A stretch of DNA of 64,000 nt from Chryseobacterium rhizoplanae (GTDB lineage: Bacteria > Bacteroidota > Bacteroidia > Flavobacteriales > Weeksellaceae). Under the pieces are notes generated by a model. That model made no database searches. It saw only the letters and a list, made by a program, of their open reading frames with translations, and was not told the origin of the DNA. The stretch lies in NCBI RefSeq assembly GCF_900182655.1, contig NZ_FXTC01000010.1, positions 62,001-126,000 of the forward strand, written 5' to 3'. Positions 34,945 through 43,157 of this stretch are shown here, piece after piece; the first letter of the stretch is position 1, and every line of letters starts with the position of its first letter. A program made the position numbers and the translations under genes.

Positions 34945-35310
34945 TTACTTCAGTAATACTGCAATGATTGCCAGTATGGCAGGTAGTGCCTGTACGAAGA
35001 ATATTTTTTTAGTGGCTGAAATGGCGCCGTAAATTCCTGCAATGGCTACACATCCTAAAAAGAATAAAGCTACATTGGTCTGCCATTGCGGATCTTTAAT
35101 CAAAAACGACCAGATGAGTCCGGCAGCAAGGAAACCATTGTAAAGCCCCTGGTTGGCTGCAAGTCCTTTCGTTGGTTTAAACATTTCTGCAGGCAGAGCA
35201 GCTTTAAAAACTTCCTTTCCTTTTGTCTCCCAGGCAAACATTTCCATCCAAAGAATATACAGATGTTCCACTGCAACGATTGCGATCAGAATTTTAGCAA
35301 CGATTTCCAT
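34945..35310 (-). CDS. DUF1304 family membrane protein
   Basis: 121 residues with four hydrophobic spans. Family features: the N-terminal VAVEHLYILWMEMFAWET with conserved His-Leu and Glu-Met residues, and the middle GLAANQGLYNGFLAAGLIW. Function is unknown; members are small inner-membrane proteins. It is divergent from a Crp-type regulator gene, with only 63 bases between the start codons. Confidence 0.88.
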   Translation of the reverse strand: MEIVAKILIAIVAVEHLYILWMEMFAWETKGKEVFKAALPAEMFKPTKGLAANQGLYNGFLAAGLIWSFLIKDPQWQTNVALFFLGCVAIAGIYGAISATKKIFFVQALPAILAIIAVLLK

Positions 35311-35326
35311 AATAAATATTTTCTCA

Positions 35327-35357
35327 TTGTAAAACTAAAAAAATAAAGTTAAGTTTG
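35327..35357 (+). promoter_or_regulatory. Promoter of the Crp-type regulator
   Basis: TTG at 35327-35329 and TAAGTTTG at 35350-35357 with a 20-base spacer fit the -33/-7 pattern; the ATG is 16 bases downstream. Confidence 0.65.
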
Positions 35358-35373
35358 AGTATTAATTCTTACA

Positions 35374-35946
35374 ATGGATTCATTCAAAGCGCATTTAAAT
35401 AAATTTATTACCATCACCGATGAAGAATATATTTCTATTGTATCTTTTTTCCAGGTTATGGAGGTAAAAAAAAAGCAGCATCTGATGCTTGAAGGCGAGG
35501 TCTGCCGGAATATGTATTTTGTGGTCGAAGGCTGCCTGAGAAAATTTTTTATTAATGAAAAAGGAGTGGAGAATACCACTCAGTTTGCCATAGAAAACTG
35601 GTGGATTACAGATACATTTGCTTATGAAAGGCAACAGCAGACGGATTTTAACATTCAGTCGGTGGAGCATTCTACTATTCTGGTGATTGATTTTAAAAAT
35701 CAGGAATTATTGTTTGTAAAACATCCTTCAATGGAGCGTTATTTCCGGATTATTTATCAAAGGGCTTATGCAGCTTCAGAAAGAAAACTCCGCTATCTGT
35801 CTGAGTTTTCAAGAGAAGAACTGTACATACATTTCAGCACAATGTACCCATGGTTTATTCAAAGGATTCCCCAATATCTTGTTGCTTCGTTTCTCGGATT
35901 TACACCGGAATATTTAAGTGAAATTAAAGCAAAATTACGTTCTTAA
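35374..35946 (+). CDS. Crp/Fnr-family transcriptional regulator
   Basis: 190 residues. The N-terminal cyclic-nucleotide-binding-type jelly roll (about 10-125) contains KKKQHLMLEGEVCRNMYFVVEGCLRKFF. The long dimer helix and a C-terminal HTH (YLVASFLGFTPEYLSEIKAKL) follow. The HTH is of the short form common in Bacteroidota, without FNR iron-sulfur cysteines. In this phylum such genes are often found beside DoxX and AhpD-like genes, as here (36010-36892). It probably responds to a redox or small-molecule signal and controls them. Confidence 0.88.
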   Translation: MDSFKAHLNKFITITDEEYISIVSFFQVMEVKKKQHLMLEGEVCRNMYFVVEGCLRKFFINEKGVENTTQFAIENWWITDTFAYERQQQTDFNIQSVEHSTILVIDFKNQELLFVKHPSMERYFRIIYQRAYAASERKLRYLSEFSREELYIHFSTMYPWFIQRIPQYLVASFLGFTPEYLSEIKAKLRS

Positions 35947-36009
35947 ACCAGTTTAAGATTTTTACAGATCATAAACCGGAAATTTGTCATGTTATTAAAA
36001 GCCAATACA

Positions 36010-36440
36010 ATGACAGATATCAAAAATCAATTTCCGCAGCTGTTTTTAAGACTTGCTCTTGCTGTAACCTGCTTTCTGCAGTGGCAGACCGATTTGGATT
36101 TTGGAGCAAAGAAAATTCGTCATGGGGAAACATGGAGAGTTTTAAAGAATATACAAGACAGCTGACATTTTTTCTGCCGGAAGCTTTAAGTACGGTTTCA
36201 GCCTATGCTGCTACCTTTTTAGAAATTCTTTTTCCTTTGATGCTGATCTTTGGATTTAAAACAAAGTTTGCAGCATATGGAAGCAGTATTCTGCTGTTGA
36301 TTTTTGCCATATCCATGACCATTGCTTCAGGACCTAAAGCTCCACTCAACTATTCTGTATGGGTGGGAAGTGCAGCCGCTCTTTTACTGGCGGTACAGCA
36401 GCATTATTCTCTAAGTATAGATCAATTAACCAAAAAATAA
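36010..36440 (+). pseudogene. DoxX family membrane protein with a frameshift near residue 23
   Basis: The N-terminus MTDIKNQFPQLFLRLALAV-TCFL is encoded from the ATG at 36010 in one frame. The rest (ADRFGFWSK...MESFKEYTRQLTFFLPEAL, then three membrane spans) continues in another frame from about 36078 to 36440. The switch falls at TTTCTGCAGTGG (36073-36084), where one base is missing or two are extra. The first frame stops at 36160-36162. Rejoined, the protein is about 143 residues, a normal DoxX length. Either the gene is broken, it is a sequencing error, or the downstream part is used from the GTG at 36081. DoxX-type proteins are inner-membrane redox-associated proteins. It lies between the Crp-type regulator and an AhpD-like gene. 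Confidence 0.8.
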
Positions 36441-36448
36441 TACATATT

Positions 36449-36892
36449 ATGAGCGCAAGATTAAATATTGCAACAGTAGATTCAGCAGCTTACAAAGCGA
36501 TGATGGGATTAGAAGGATATTTACAGACAATTTCTTTAACTCACATTCAGAAGGAATTAATTAAAATCAGAGCTTCACAGATTAATAAATGTGCTTTCTG
36601 CCTTGATATGCACACCAAAGATGCCATCAAATATGGTGAAACACCTCAAAGAATCTTCATTCTGAACGGATGGACGGAAGCAAAAGACTTCTTTACGGAA
36701 GAAGAGCAGGTACTTTTGGCAATGACAGAGGAAATTACGCTGATCAGCCAAAACGGATTAACTGAAGAGACCTTCCAAAAGGCAAAAAAGTTCTTCGATG
36801 ATAACCAGATCGCTCAGATCATTATGGCGATTGTAACCATCAATGCATGGAACAGAATTGCAATAAGTACTCATCTTCCGGTTGCAAAATAG
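36449..36892 (+). CDS. AhpD-like carboxymuconolactone decarboxylase family peroxidase
   Basis: 147 residues from the ATG at 36449 (MSARLNIATVDS), 8 bases after the DoxX stop; longer in-frame readings overlap the DoxX gene. The AhpD redox motif CAFCLDMH (CxxC followed by His) lies in the helix IRASQINKCAFCLDMHTKDA, with the preceding ELIKIRAS helix. Such proteins reduce peroxides or peroxiredoxins through the CxxC pair. It is the last gene of the Crp-DoxX-AhpD group and ends before a terminator. Confidence 0.92.
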   Translation: MSARLNIATVDSAAYKAMMGLEGYLQTISLTHIQKELIKIRASQINKCAFCLDMHTKDAIKYGETPQRIFILNGWTEAKDFFTEEEQVLLAMTEEITLISQNGLTEETFQKAKKFFDDNQIAQIIMAIVTINAWNRIAISTHLPVAK

Positions 36893-36965
36893 TGAAGTCC
36901 GGGAGCGGAGAGATGAAGATGGAAGTTAATGAAGACTATATAATTTACGGATGTTCACTTTTTAT

Positions 36966-37001
36966 AAAAACGGCCTTTCAGTTTTTGAAAGGCCGTTTTA
37001 A
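36966..37001. terminator. Intrinsic terminator of the AhpD-like gene
   Basis: AAAACGGCCTTTCA and TGAAAGGCCGTTTT (with slight bulging) around a TTT loop, ending in T-rich sequence, 75 bases after the stop. Confidence 0.8.
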
Positions 37002-37110
37002 TGTAAAATTCAAAGTAACAATGTAACACAGTTTGGGTATTAATTCTAAAATAAATTCTAAGGTTAGCTTTATTTTTTAACTGGAATTACTTTGTTACTC
37101 TGTTTTTTAA

Positions 37111-38079
37111 TTAATAAATAGCTACAGGATTTACATTCACCTGAGTAGAACCTACGTATAATGGCTGTCCCAGTACGAATAGAAATTCCCATACTTTTTG
37201 TTTCACCAAAGGACGGCTGTCAATCAGTTCCAGGTTATAAATTCCTTTTTTAGCCAGCATAAACTGGTTAATGGGGAACTCTTCTTTACTTCTCGGGTTA
37301 GGATAGACTTCAGAAGCCCAGGTATCACCGCCAAAAGCTACGATTCCCTGATCGGCAAGCCATTTTGCGGCATCCATTCCGATACCCGGTTCAGTTTCTA
37401 AGAATTGTTGATTGTTTTTACCAATCAATTCAAGCCATCCGGTATTGAAAAGAATAATATCTCCTTTTCTTAGGGTAAGTCCCTGCTTCTTTAAAACAGA
37501 TTTGATATCTTCTACCGTAAATTCTGTTCCGCCGGGTACTATTGATTTTCCATAATGAGCAGTCATATCAAGAACTACACCACGGGTAACAAATGGTGGT
37601 ACTTTTTCAACACCCAGTTTTTTTACACCTTCTACGGTTACAAAATCTGTTGCTTTATTTCCGTTATAGTAAGTATTATCAATACCAATGTGTCCGATAC
37701 CGTTGAGCTGTGTTCCCACTCCGGTCCATCCGTTTACAAGTTCATCATTGAAGGTAAATTTGTTCGGACCAATACTTTTTCCGCCCTGTTCTCCGGGTTG
37801 AATATTATATAAATTAAAACTTCTGTGTCTGAAAGCCGGAAGATTTTTATCAATAGGAACGGCAAGAGCTAAGGTTTTACCCTGTTTCACAAGTCCTAAT
37901 GCCTGTTTTACAACTTCAGGAGTCAGTAAATTAGCGGCCCCGATTTCATCCTGTGCTCCGTAAGCAGAAGGATACCATGATTTATCTTCGGGATTGACAA
38001 GTGTCTGAGCATTTAATGTAATGCTGTTAATAGCCGATAGGGTTACTAACCCGAACATTTTGATCAGATTATTTTTCAT
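37111..38079 (-). CDS. Secreted cyclase family protein (kynurenine formamidase-like fold)
   Basis: 322 residues with a signal peptide ending about LNAQ (residue 25). The cyclase-family metal region appears as WTGVGTQLNGIGHIG, the variant used by the long (about 320-residue) subgroup in place of the HxGTHxDxPxH motif of kynurenine formamidase. Further blocks are GVVLDMTAHYG and LRKGDIILFNTGW. It is probably a metal-dependent hydrolase in the periplasm with unknown substrate. It lies downstream of the aldo/keto reductase on the same strand, across a repeat. Confidence 0.85.
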   Translation of the reverse strand: MKNNLIKMFGLVTLSAINSITLNAQTLVNPEDKSWYPSAYGAQDEIGAANLLTPEVVKQALGLVKQGKTLALAVPIDKNLPAFRHRSFNLYNIQPGEQGGKSIGPNKFTFNDELVNGWTGVGTQLNGIGHIGIDNTYYNGNKATDFVTVEGVKKLGVEKVPPFVTRGVVLDMTAHYGKSIVPGGTEFTVEDIKSVLKKQGLTLRKGDIILFNTGWLELIGKNNQQFLETEPGIGMDAAKWLADQGIVAFGGDTWASEVYPNPRSKEEFPINQFMLAKKGIYNLELIDSRPLVKQKVWEFLFVLGQPLYVGSTQVNVNPVAIY

Positions 38080-38102
38080 TTTCTATGAAGTATTAGAGTT
38101 AA

Positions 38103-38295
38103 AGAAAGGAAGTGGGAAGCTGGAGGAGGGAAGTTCTATGAGTGTATTGATAATTAGGAGCTTCTATTGCACTATTCTGCATGTAACAAAGAGATTCCTC
38201 CTTCGTCGGAATGACAATTGAAGTTCAATTGTAACCCAATTTATTTATTATCCGACATCAATAACTTCCATCTTCCAGCCTCTTTCTTCCAGCTT
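38103..38295. repeat. MITE-like repeat with GGGAAGCTGGAG/CTTCCAGC ends
   Basis: It begins AGAAAGGAAGTGGGAAGCTGG and ends CTTCCAGCCTCTTTCTTCCAG, imperfect inverted ends. Nested inside is GAGATTCCTCCTTCGTCGGA followed by ATGACAA, a word seen in many bacterial intergenic repeats. It fills the gap between the cyclase and the aldo/keto reductase. Confidence 0.5.
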
Positions 38296-38299
38296 TATA

Positions 38300-39283
38300 T
38301 TATATCTCGCTTAAAGCCGAATTGATGAAGCTCAATTCTTCCTGGGAAAGGTCAATAGACATAGCTTTTGCATTTTCGATGGCTTGCTGGGCATTTCTTG
38401 CTCCTGCCAATACTATTGTGATTGCTGGCTGCAGCGTAGTCCATCTTAGTACCAGTTGAGAAAGGCTGGCTCCTTTTTCCTGCGCTATAGATTCAATTTT
38501 TTCTAAGAAAGTTTTCACTTTATTCAAATCAAACTGTGAAAAATATCCGTTTCTGTGGTCGTTATCTTTCAATTGGGTTTCTTTGAAATATTTACCGGTT
38601 AAAAGACCTCTTTCCATAGGGCTGTATACGATAATTCCTGAATTATTTTCCAAAGAATAGGGAACAAGGTCGCTTTCAATGCCACGGTTCAGCATGCTGT
38701 AAGAAACCTGGTTGCTGGCAAGTTGTAAAGTTCTGTTCGCTTCTTCTATTTGAGCTACACTATAGTTACTTACCCCTGCAGCTCGGATTTTTCCCTGTTG
38801 GATTAATAGTTCCATAGCTTCCATAGTCTCACAGATAGGAGTGGTGCTGTCTGGCCAGTGAAGTTGCAAAAGGTCGATATAATCTGTCCCTAATCTTTGT
38901 AAGCTTTCTTCAACTTCTTTGATGATGTTTTCTTTGGAAGCCAATTTATACACAGGAAGGGTCTTTCCTTCGTCTTCTGCATCAAAGAAAAATTCTCCTT
39001 TTCCGTTATTGCTTCCGTCCCATACCAACCCGAATTTAGTTAAAAGCTGGATTTTTGAACGGTCTTTTCCTTTGATCGCTTCACCAATCATTTCTTCACT
39101 TAATCCAAAACCATAAAAAGGTGCCGTATCGATAGAAGTTACTCCGTGATCTAATGATGCATGAATAGAGTTGATAGAATCCTGCTTTTCATTACCTCCC
39201 CACATATTTCCTCCGATAGCAAAGGCTCCGTGTGTGATTGTTGATAATTCTAAATCTGTATTTCCTAATTTTCTGTATTCCAT
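38300..39283 (-). CDS. Aldo/keto reductase
   Basis: 327 residues, TIM barrel. The catalytic tetrad blocks are SIDTAPFYGFGLSEEMIGEA (Asp and Tyr), QLLTKFG (Lys) and DLLQLHWPD (His). The NADPH-binding C-terminal part holds YSPMERGLLTGKY and ITIVLAGARNAQQAIENAKA. It reduces aldehydes or ketones in the cytosol; the substrate is open. It is on the same strand as the redox gene run 39445-41987 but separated from it by a repeat. Confidence 0.92.
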   Translation of the reverse strand: MEYRKLGNTDLELSTITHGAFAIGGNMWGGNEKQDSINSIHASLDHGVTSIDTAPFYGFGLSEEMIGEAIKGKDRSKIQLLTKFGLVWDGSNNGKGEFFFDAEDEGKTLPVYKLASKENIIKEVEESLQRLGTDYIDLLQLHWPDSTTPICETMEAMELLIQQGKIRAAGVSNYSVAQIEEANRTLQLASNQVSYSMLNRGIESDLVPYSLENNSGIIVYSPMERGLLTGKYFKETQLKDNDHRNGYFSQFDLNKVKTFLEKIESIAQEKGASLSQLVLRWTTLQPAITIVLAGARNAQQAIENAKAMSIDLSQEELSFINSALSEI

Positions 39284-39308
39284 TTTGTTTTAAAATTGTT
39301 ATGTGTAA

Positions 39309-39364
39309 ACCACCCCGTCAAAAATTCTTTGAATTTTCGCCACCCCTCCGGAGGAGGGGAATTA
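39309..39364. repeat. Short intergenic repeat-like palindrome
   Basis: CACCCCGTCAAAAATTC and GAATTTTCGCCACCCC flank CCCTCCGGAGGAGGGG, a GC-rich hairpin in an AT-rich setting. Its composition differs from the surroundings and it resembles interspersed palindromes of Flavobacteriia. Confidence 0.4.
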
Positions 39365-39444
39365 TCGTCATTTCAATGGTGGCACTTTTTAAGAGCTTTT
39401 CTGATTTAAAGAACTTAAAATCTTTTGTGATTAGAAATTATTTG

Positions 39445-40197
39445 TTATTTATTTAATTCCTTTAAAATAGCTTCTCCAACGCTCTTTGCAGATTGAGGAT
39501 TTTGTCCTGTGATCACTCTCTGATCTGTAACTACGTGGTTCTGCCAAAGGCCTGATTTTTCAAATTGTGCGCCTCTTTCTTTCAGTTTGTTTTCTAATAA
39601 GAAAGGAACAACATCTGTTAATTTTACTTCAGCTTCCTCTTCATTGGTAAAAGCATTGATTTTCTTTCCATCTACAAGGTATTTCCCGTTATTCAGCTTG
39701 ATATTCACCAATCCTGCAGGTCCGTGGCATACTCCTGCTACAATACCTCCGTTTTCGTAGATTTCCGAAGCAATATCAGACAGCTCTTTATTGTCTGCAA
39801 AATCCCACATTGCTCCGTGTCCTCCTGCATAAAAGATGGTTGAATACTCTTTCGGATTCACCTGTGACGGGGTCATAGAATGATCAATCTTGTTCTTGTA
39901 TTCTTTGTTTTCCCAGAATTCTTTGTTTACCGGATCTTTCAAATCGAAACCATCTACCGGAGGAGTTCCGCCTTTCGGGCTTACAAAGTCAATTTCATAA
40001 CCTGCTTTGTGAAGAACTTCCCATGGGTGAGAAACTTCTCCCAAATAATACCCTGTATCTTCACCAGTACTTCCTTTTTTATCGTGGCTGGTTACAACAA
40101 ATAAGATTTTCTTTTTCATATTTTTTGATTTTTTAGTTTGTGCCTGCGCGAATCCTATTGTAAAGATTGCCAGTATTAAAAATGCTAATTTTTTCAT
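39445..40197 (-). CDS. DJ-1/PfpI family (Hsp31-like) protein with signal peptide
   Basis: 250 residues. The signal peptide MKKLAFLILAIFTIGFAQAQ is followed by the DJ-1 fold: KKKILFVVTSHDKKGSTGEDTGYYLGE, FVSPKGGTPPVDGFD and YAGGHGAMWDF. The nucleophile elbow is AGVCHGPAGL with Cys about residue 157. The Hsp31/YajL branch acts as a glyoxalase or chaperone; this copy appears exported, which is less usual. It starts in the operon 3 bases after the small monooxygenase gene. Confidence 0.9.
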   Translation of the reverse strand: MKKLAFLILAIFTIGFAQAQTKKSKNMKKKILFVVTSHDKKGSTGEDTGYYLGEVSHPWEVLHKAGYEIDFVSPKGGTPPVDGFDLKDPVNKEFWENKEYKNKIDHSMTPSQVNPKEYSTIFYAGGHGAMWDFADNKELSDIASEIYENGGIVAGVCHGPAGLVNIKLNNGKYLVDGKKINAFTNEEEAEVKLTDVVPFLLENKLKERGAQFEKSGLWQNHVVTDQRVITGQNPQSAKSVGEAILKELNK

Positions 40198-40199
40198 GA

Positions 40200-40487
40200 T
40201 TAAATAATATTAGTGGTATAAATCTGTGGTTTTTCCTGAAGCTTTTCATCCACCAAAGCCCCGAAAGCCTGAATGTAAGGTTGCTGGTTGTGCTGATCCA
40301 GACCTTCTTTACTTTTCCAGATTTCATAGAAAACAAATTCGTTTTTGTCTTCAATTCCCTGATGAAGGCTGTAAAGCTCACATGCTTCTTCTTTTCTTGT
40401 TTCTTTTACCATATTCTGAAGAACTTCCAATACTTCTGCCTGATGTTCTTCTTTGGCTTTTATAATGGCTGTAAGATAAATTTTCAT
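40200..40487 (-). CDS. Small antibiotic-biosynthesis-monooxygenase (ABM/YgiN-like) protein
   Basis: 95 residues from the ATG at 40487; longer in-frame readings would run into the epimerase gene. This is an ABM-domain dimeric ferredoxin-like fold: IYLTAIIKAKEEHQAEVLEVL, then CELYSLHQGIEDKNEFVFYEIWKSKE and HNQQPYIQAF with the conserved His. YgiN-type members oxidise quinols. In E. coli ygiN is adjacent to mdaB, and here an MdaB-like gene is two genes upstream, supporting a quinone redox role. Confidence 0.88.
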   Translation of the reverse strand: MKIYLTAIIKAKEEHQAEVLEVLQNMVKETRKEEACELYSLHQGIEDKNEFVFYEIWKSKEGLDQHNQQPYIQAFGALVDEKLQEKPQIYTTNII

Positions 40488-40488
40488 A

Positions 40489-41373
40489 TTAAATAAAATT
40501 TTCAATTGAGTTATAGATGGGTTTCCATTCCAGTTCTGCTCTGGCTTTGTCTGCGCTGCATATACTGTTGGATGCAAAACCGAAATAGCCGCCCGCAGGA
40601 CCGAAATTATCAACGGCTTCCTGTATACTTAAAGACTGCGCCGGTTCCAGATTATATTTTTTACTGATGATTTCTGCAATGTTCCTTAAAGATGAAGCCC
40701 CGTTTTCTGCATAATAGATAGACCCTTCTTTTGCTTTTTCCAAGGCGAGTACATACAGATCTGCCAAATCTTCGATATGTAAATTGGACCAGATATTTTC
40801 ACCTTCTCCAAAATAAACACCATGCCCTTTTTTCTGAGAAAAATTGAGCAAGGCCGGAATCTGGATACTGTCTTTTTTTATTCCAAGGCCTTCCCCGTAA
40901 ACCATGGTAGGAACAATAACGATACTTCTTATATCTTTTTGAACAGACTGAAGAACATAATTGTTGATAAGAACCCTTGATGCCATTTCCAGTCTTGGAG
41001 TCAGAGGGAAATCTTCAGTATACACAAAATCACTTCTTTTACCATTTTCTTTACCTCCGAAAATAGCAGATCCTGAAGTAAATATGAATGTCTTATGACT
41101 TCCTTCCATTGCTTTGATGAAATTATCCACGGCGTAAGCGTCATCCGCAGAATCAGCATTATGGATGACTGCATCAACGCTATCAACAGCTGTTTTTATT
41201 ACATCTTCATTGTGAATATTCCCTACAATGGTTTTGATTCCCAATGATTCTAATTCCTGTACGTGAGCTTCGTTACGAACTAACCCGGTTACTTCATAAT
41301 TTCTGTCAAGCAGTTTTTTTGCGATAGTTCCGCCAATATAGCCGGTAATACCTGTGATCAGTATTTTTTTCAT
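40489..41373 (-). CDS. NAD-dependent epimerase/dehydratase family protein (extended SDR)
   Basis: 294 residues. The N-terminal dinucleotide motif is ITGITGYIGGTIAKKL (GxxGxxG), then TGLVRNEAHVQELE and AVIHNADSADDA. The catalytic YxxxK is not obvious, so it may be an atypical SDR acting as a reductase or sensor. Its start overlaps the MdaB-like gene (ATGA), and it ends just before the ABM gene. Confidence 0.87.
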   Translation of the reverse strand: MKKILITGITGYIGGTIAKKLLDRNYEVTGLVRNEAHVQELESLGIKTIVGNIHNEDVIKTAVDSVDAVIHNADSADDAYAVDNFIKAMEGSHKTFIFTSGSAIFGGKENGKRSDFVYTEDFPLTPRLEMASRVLINNYVLQSVQKDIRSIVIVPTMVYGEGLGIKKDSIQIPALLNFSQKKGHGVYFGEGENIWSNLHIEDLADLYVLALEKAKEGSIYYAENGASSLRNIAEIISKKYNLEPAQSLSIQEAVDNFGPAGGYFGFASNSICSADKARAELEWKPIYNSIENFI

Positions 41374-41987
41374 GATACCAATTCTGGTTTTAATTCTTTT
41401 TCAAATACGTTTCTTACATGTTCTCTGTAAAGCTTCATATCACGCTCTACATTGGCATTTTTCTCCACATCATGGAAATGGAAACTTTCCATTTTCTCTA
41501 GTGAGACAAAGGCATTCATTCTATGGAAACCAAATAACGGTCCATCATCTACACTTTTTTCACTGAAAAATTCTCCGGGAAGTGTGAAAGCTGTTGCAGG
41601 AGCGTTCCAGCTGGTAGTCAGCATATATTTTCTGCCGCCAAGCATCCCTCCCGTACCATAGTTGATTTCAGGATTCTCAGCCTTTCTTCCGTCGCTCATA
41701 TAAATTCCTTTTGCATGACCTGCTGTGAAAACTTCATCAATATATCTTTTTAATCCGTTCGGAAGCTGGAACCACCAGATCGGAGTATGGTAAATAATGT
41801 AATCTGCCCAGACAAATTTTTGCACCTCTTCATGTTTATCATAATTTTCACTTACATTAGTGATCTTTACTTCTACATTGTCAAATTCTTTAAGAGCGGC
41901 TACTGTATTTTCTGCAATAGTCTGATTATATTTTCCTCCGGAATGTCCGAAATTCTGTCCTCCGTTGATGATTAGTACTTTTTTCAT
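41370..41987 (-). CDS. mdaB: NAD(P)H quinone oxidoreductase, MdaB-like flavodoxin fold
   Basis: 205 residues. MdaB/NQO-type blocks: KVLIINGGQNFGHSGGKYNQT at the phosphate-binding loop, TPIWWFQLPNGLKRYIDEVF at the flavin face and LTTSWNAPATAF. It catalyses two-electron quinone reduction, avoiding semiquinones. It is the first gene of the minus-strand run mdaB-epimerase-ABM-DJ-1. Overlaps and short gaps indicate one operon. Confidence 0.9.
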   Translation of the reverse strand: MKKVLIINGGQNFGHSGGKYNQTIAENTVAALKEFDNVEVKITNVSENYDKHEEVQKFVWADYIIYHTPIWWFQLPNGLKRYIDEVFTAGHAKGIYMSDGRKAENPEINYGTGGMLGGRKYMLTTSWNAPATAFTLPGEFFSEKSVDDGPLFGFHRMNAFVSLEKMESFHFHDVEKNANVERDMKLYREHVRNVFEKELKPELVS

Positions 41988-42016
41988 TTTTTTATGATTG
42001 TTTAAATTTTACTCTG

Positions 42017-42024
42017 CAAAGTTA
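42017..42024 (-). promoter_or_regulatory. -7 box of the mdaB operon
   Basis: TAACTTTG on the minus strand (42024-42017), 30 bases before the ATG. The -33 partner is not clear, which would suit an activator-dependent promoter. Confidence 0.45.
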
Positions 42025-42119
42025 GGATGGATATTTGTATAATAAAAATAATATAAATCATAGTAAAGTATTATTTAAATTATAGTTTTATGATTCAAGG
42101 TTTTGGGTTTAAAGTTTAA

Positions 42120-42290
42120 AGTTGGGAGTGAATGGTCAATTCGCTTCGCTTGTGAGTTTTTAGGGTTACGGGATTCGGGTTGCATGATTCGGGATCCTGA
42201 ACAATTGATGCTATGTGGAAGTTTCTAATCGGAAGTTAATTATTCATTATTGACTTTGCGTAGCGAAAATTCAACCATTCACCATTTCCC
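42120..42290. repeat. MITE-like element with AGTGAATGGTCAATT-type inverted ends
   Basis: AGTGAATGGTCAATTCGCTTCGCT at the left and AGCGAAAATTCAACCATTCACC at the right are inverted relatives. It is preceded by a TTTAAAGTTTAAAGTTGGGAG word that recurs near 57130. It fills most of the 41988-42370 gap; no gene was seen there. Confidence 0.5.
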
Positions 42291-42343
42291 TTTTCATGGT
42301 AAAATGTCATATCATATCTGACCTGAAATTCCCTTCCGTCGTG

Positions 42344-42351
42344 TAAATTTG
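42344..42351 (+). promoter_or_regulatory. -7 box of the phosphoesterase gene
   Basis: TAAATTTG, 20 bases before the ATG at 42371; the -33 element is poorly matched. Confidence 0.45.
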
Positions 42352-42370
42352 TTTAATAAATTGAAGGACA

Positions 42371-43117
42371 ATGATACAGATAGCCGTTTTTAGTGATGTG
42401 CACGGAAATCTTCCTGCTCTGGAAGTAGTGTTGAAGGATATTGAGAAAAGAGGAATCAGGCAGAGATTTTGTTTAGGAGATCTTGTGGACTTTGCCCCCT
42501 GGGGAAACGAGGTGATTGAGAAGATCAGAAGTTTAAACATTCCTTGTCTCATGGGAAATCACGATGAAAGAGTTGCTTTTGATATTCCTGTTGTTCCTTT
42601 GTCCAAACATTCAGTAGAAGAGACGAATGCCAGATTCATAGCGATTGATCATTCTAAAAAAAATATTACAGAAGAGAACAAAAAGTTTTTATCAGAGCTG
42701 CCTTTTCATTTAAAATTAAACTATAAAGTAGGGAAGAAGCATTGGGATATTCAATTGGTTCATTCCAGTTTATCAAACAATGATACCTATTTGTACGAAT
42801 CAGAAAAGGATGAGATTTTTACTACTATGCTGAAAAACTCTCAATCTGACGTTATTGTGATGGGACATACCCATTTATCTTTTAAAAAGCAGTTTGAAAA
42901 TAAGACATGGGCAATCAATTGTGGCTCTGTAGGCCGCTCTAAAGAAGAAAACAGACTGGCTTCTTATGTCGTATTCACTTTAGATGAAGAAAAAATTACT
43001 CCGGAAATTATTCAAATACCCTATCCGATTGATGAAACTGTCCGTCAGATAAAGGACAGTGGGATTCCGGATTATTATGCATCATTTCTAAAGAACGAAA
43101 ATGTATTAATATTATAA
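42371..43117 (+). CDS. Calcineurin-like metallophosphoesterase (YfcE/ApaH-like)
   Basis: 248 residues, cytosolic. Metal-binding blocks are AVFSDVHGNLPALEVVL (DxH), LGDLVDFAPWG (GD), MGNHDERV (GNHD) and VMGHTHLSF (GHTH), with IQLVHSS between them. The order and spacing fit the YfcE/YmdB-like phosphodiesterase group. The substrate, a phosphodiester, cannot be specified. It lies 40 bases upstream of the LysR gene on the same strand, but that gene has its own -7 box. Confidence 0.9.
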   Translation: MIQIAVFSDVHGNLPALEVVLKDIEKRGIRQRFCLGDLVDFAPWGNEVIEKIRSLNIPCLMGNHDERVAFDIPVVPLSKHSVEETNARFIAIDHSKKNITEENKKFLSELPFHLKLNYKVGKKHWDIQLVHSSLSNNDTYLYESEKDEIFTTMLKNSQSDVIVMGHTHLSFKKQFENKTWAINCGSVGRSKEENRLASYVVFTLDEEKITPEIIQIPYPIDETVRQIKDSGIPDYYASFLKNENVLIL

Positions 43118-43125
43118 TTATTTTG

Positions 43126-43133
43126 TAAATTTG
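43126..43133 (+). promoter_or_regulatory. -7 box of the LysR gene
   Basis: TAAATTTG, 24 bases before the ATG at 43158. Confidence 0.45.
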
Positions 43134-43157
43134 CATCAGAATATTAATAATTAAATC

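Noticed and set aside
40488..40613. N-terminal extension of the small ABM monooxygenase
   Set aside because: It would overlap the epimerase gene by 125 bases and has no similarity to the family; the ATG at 40487 fits the known fold.
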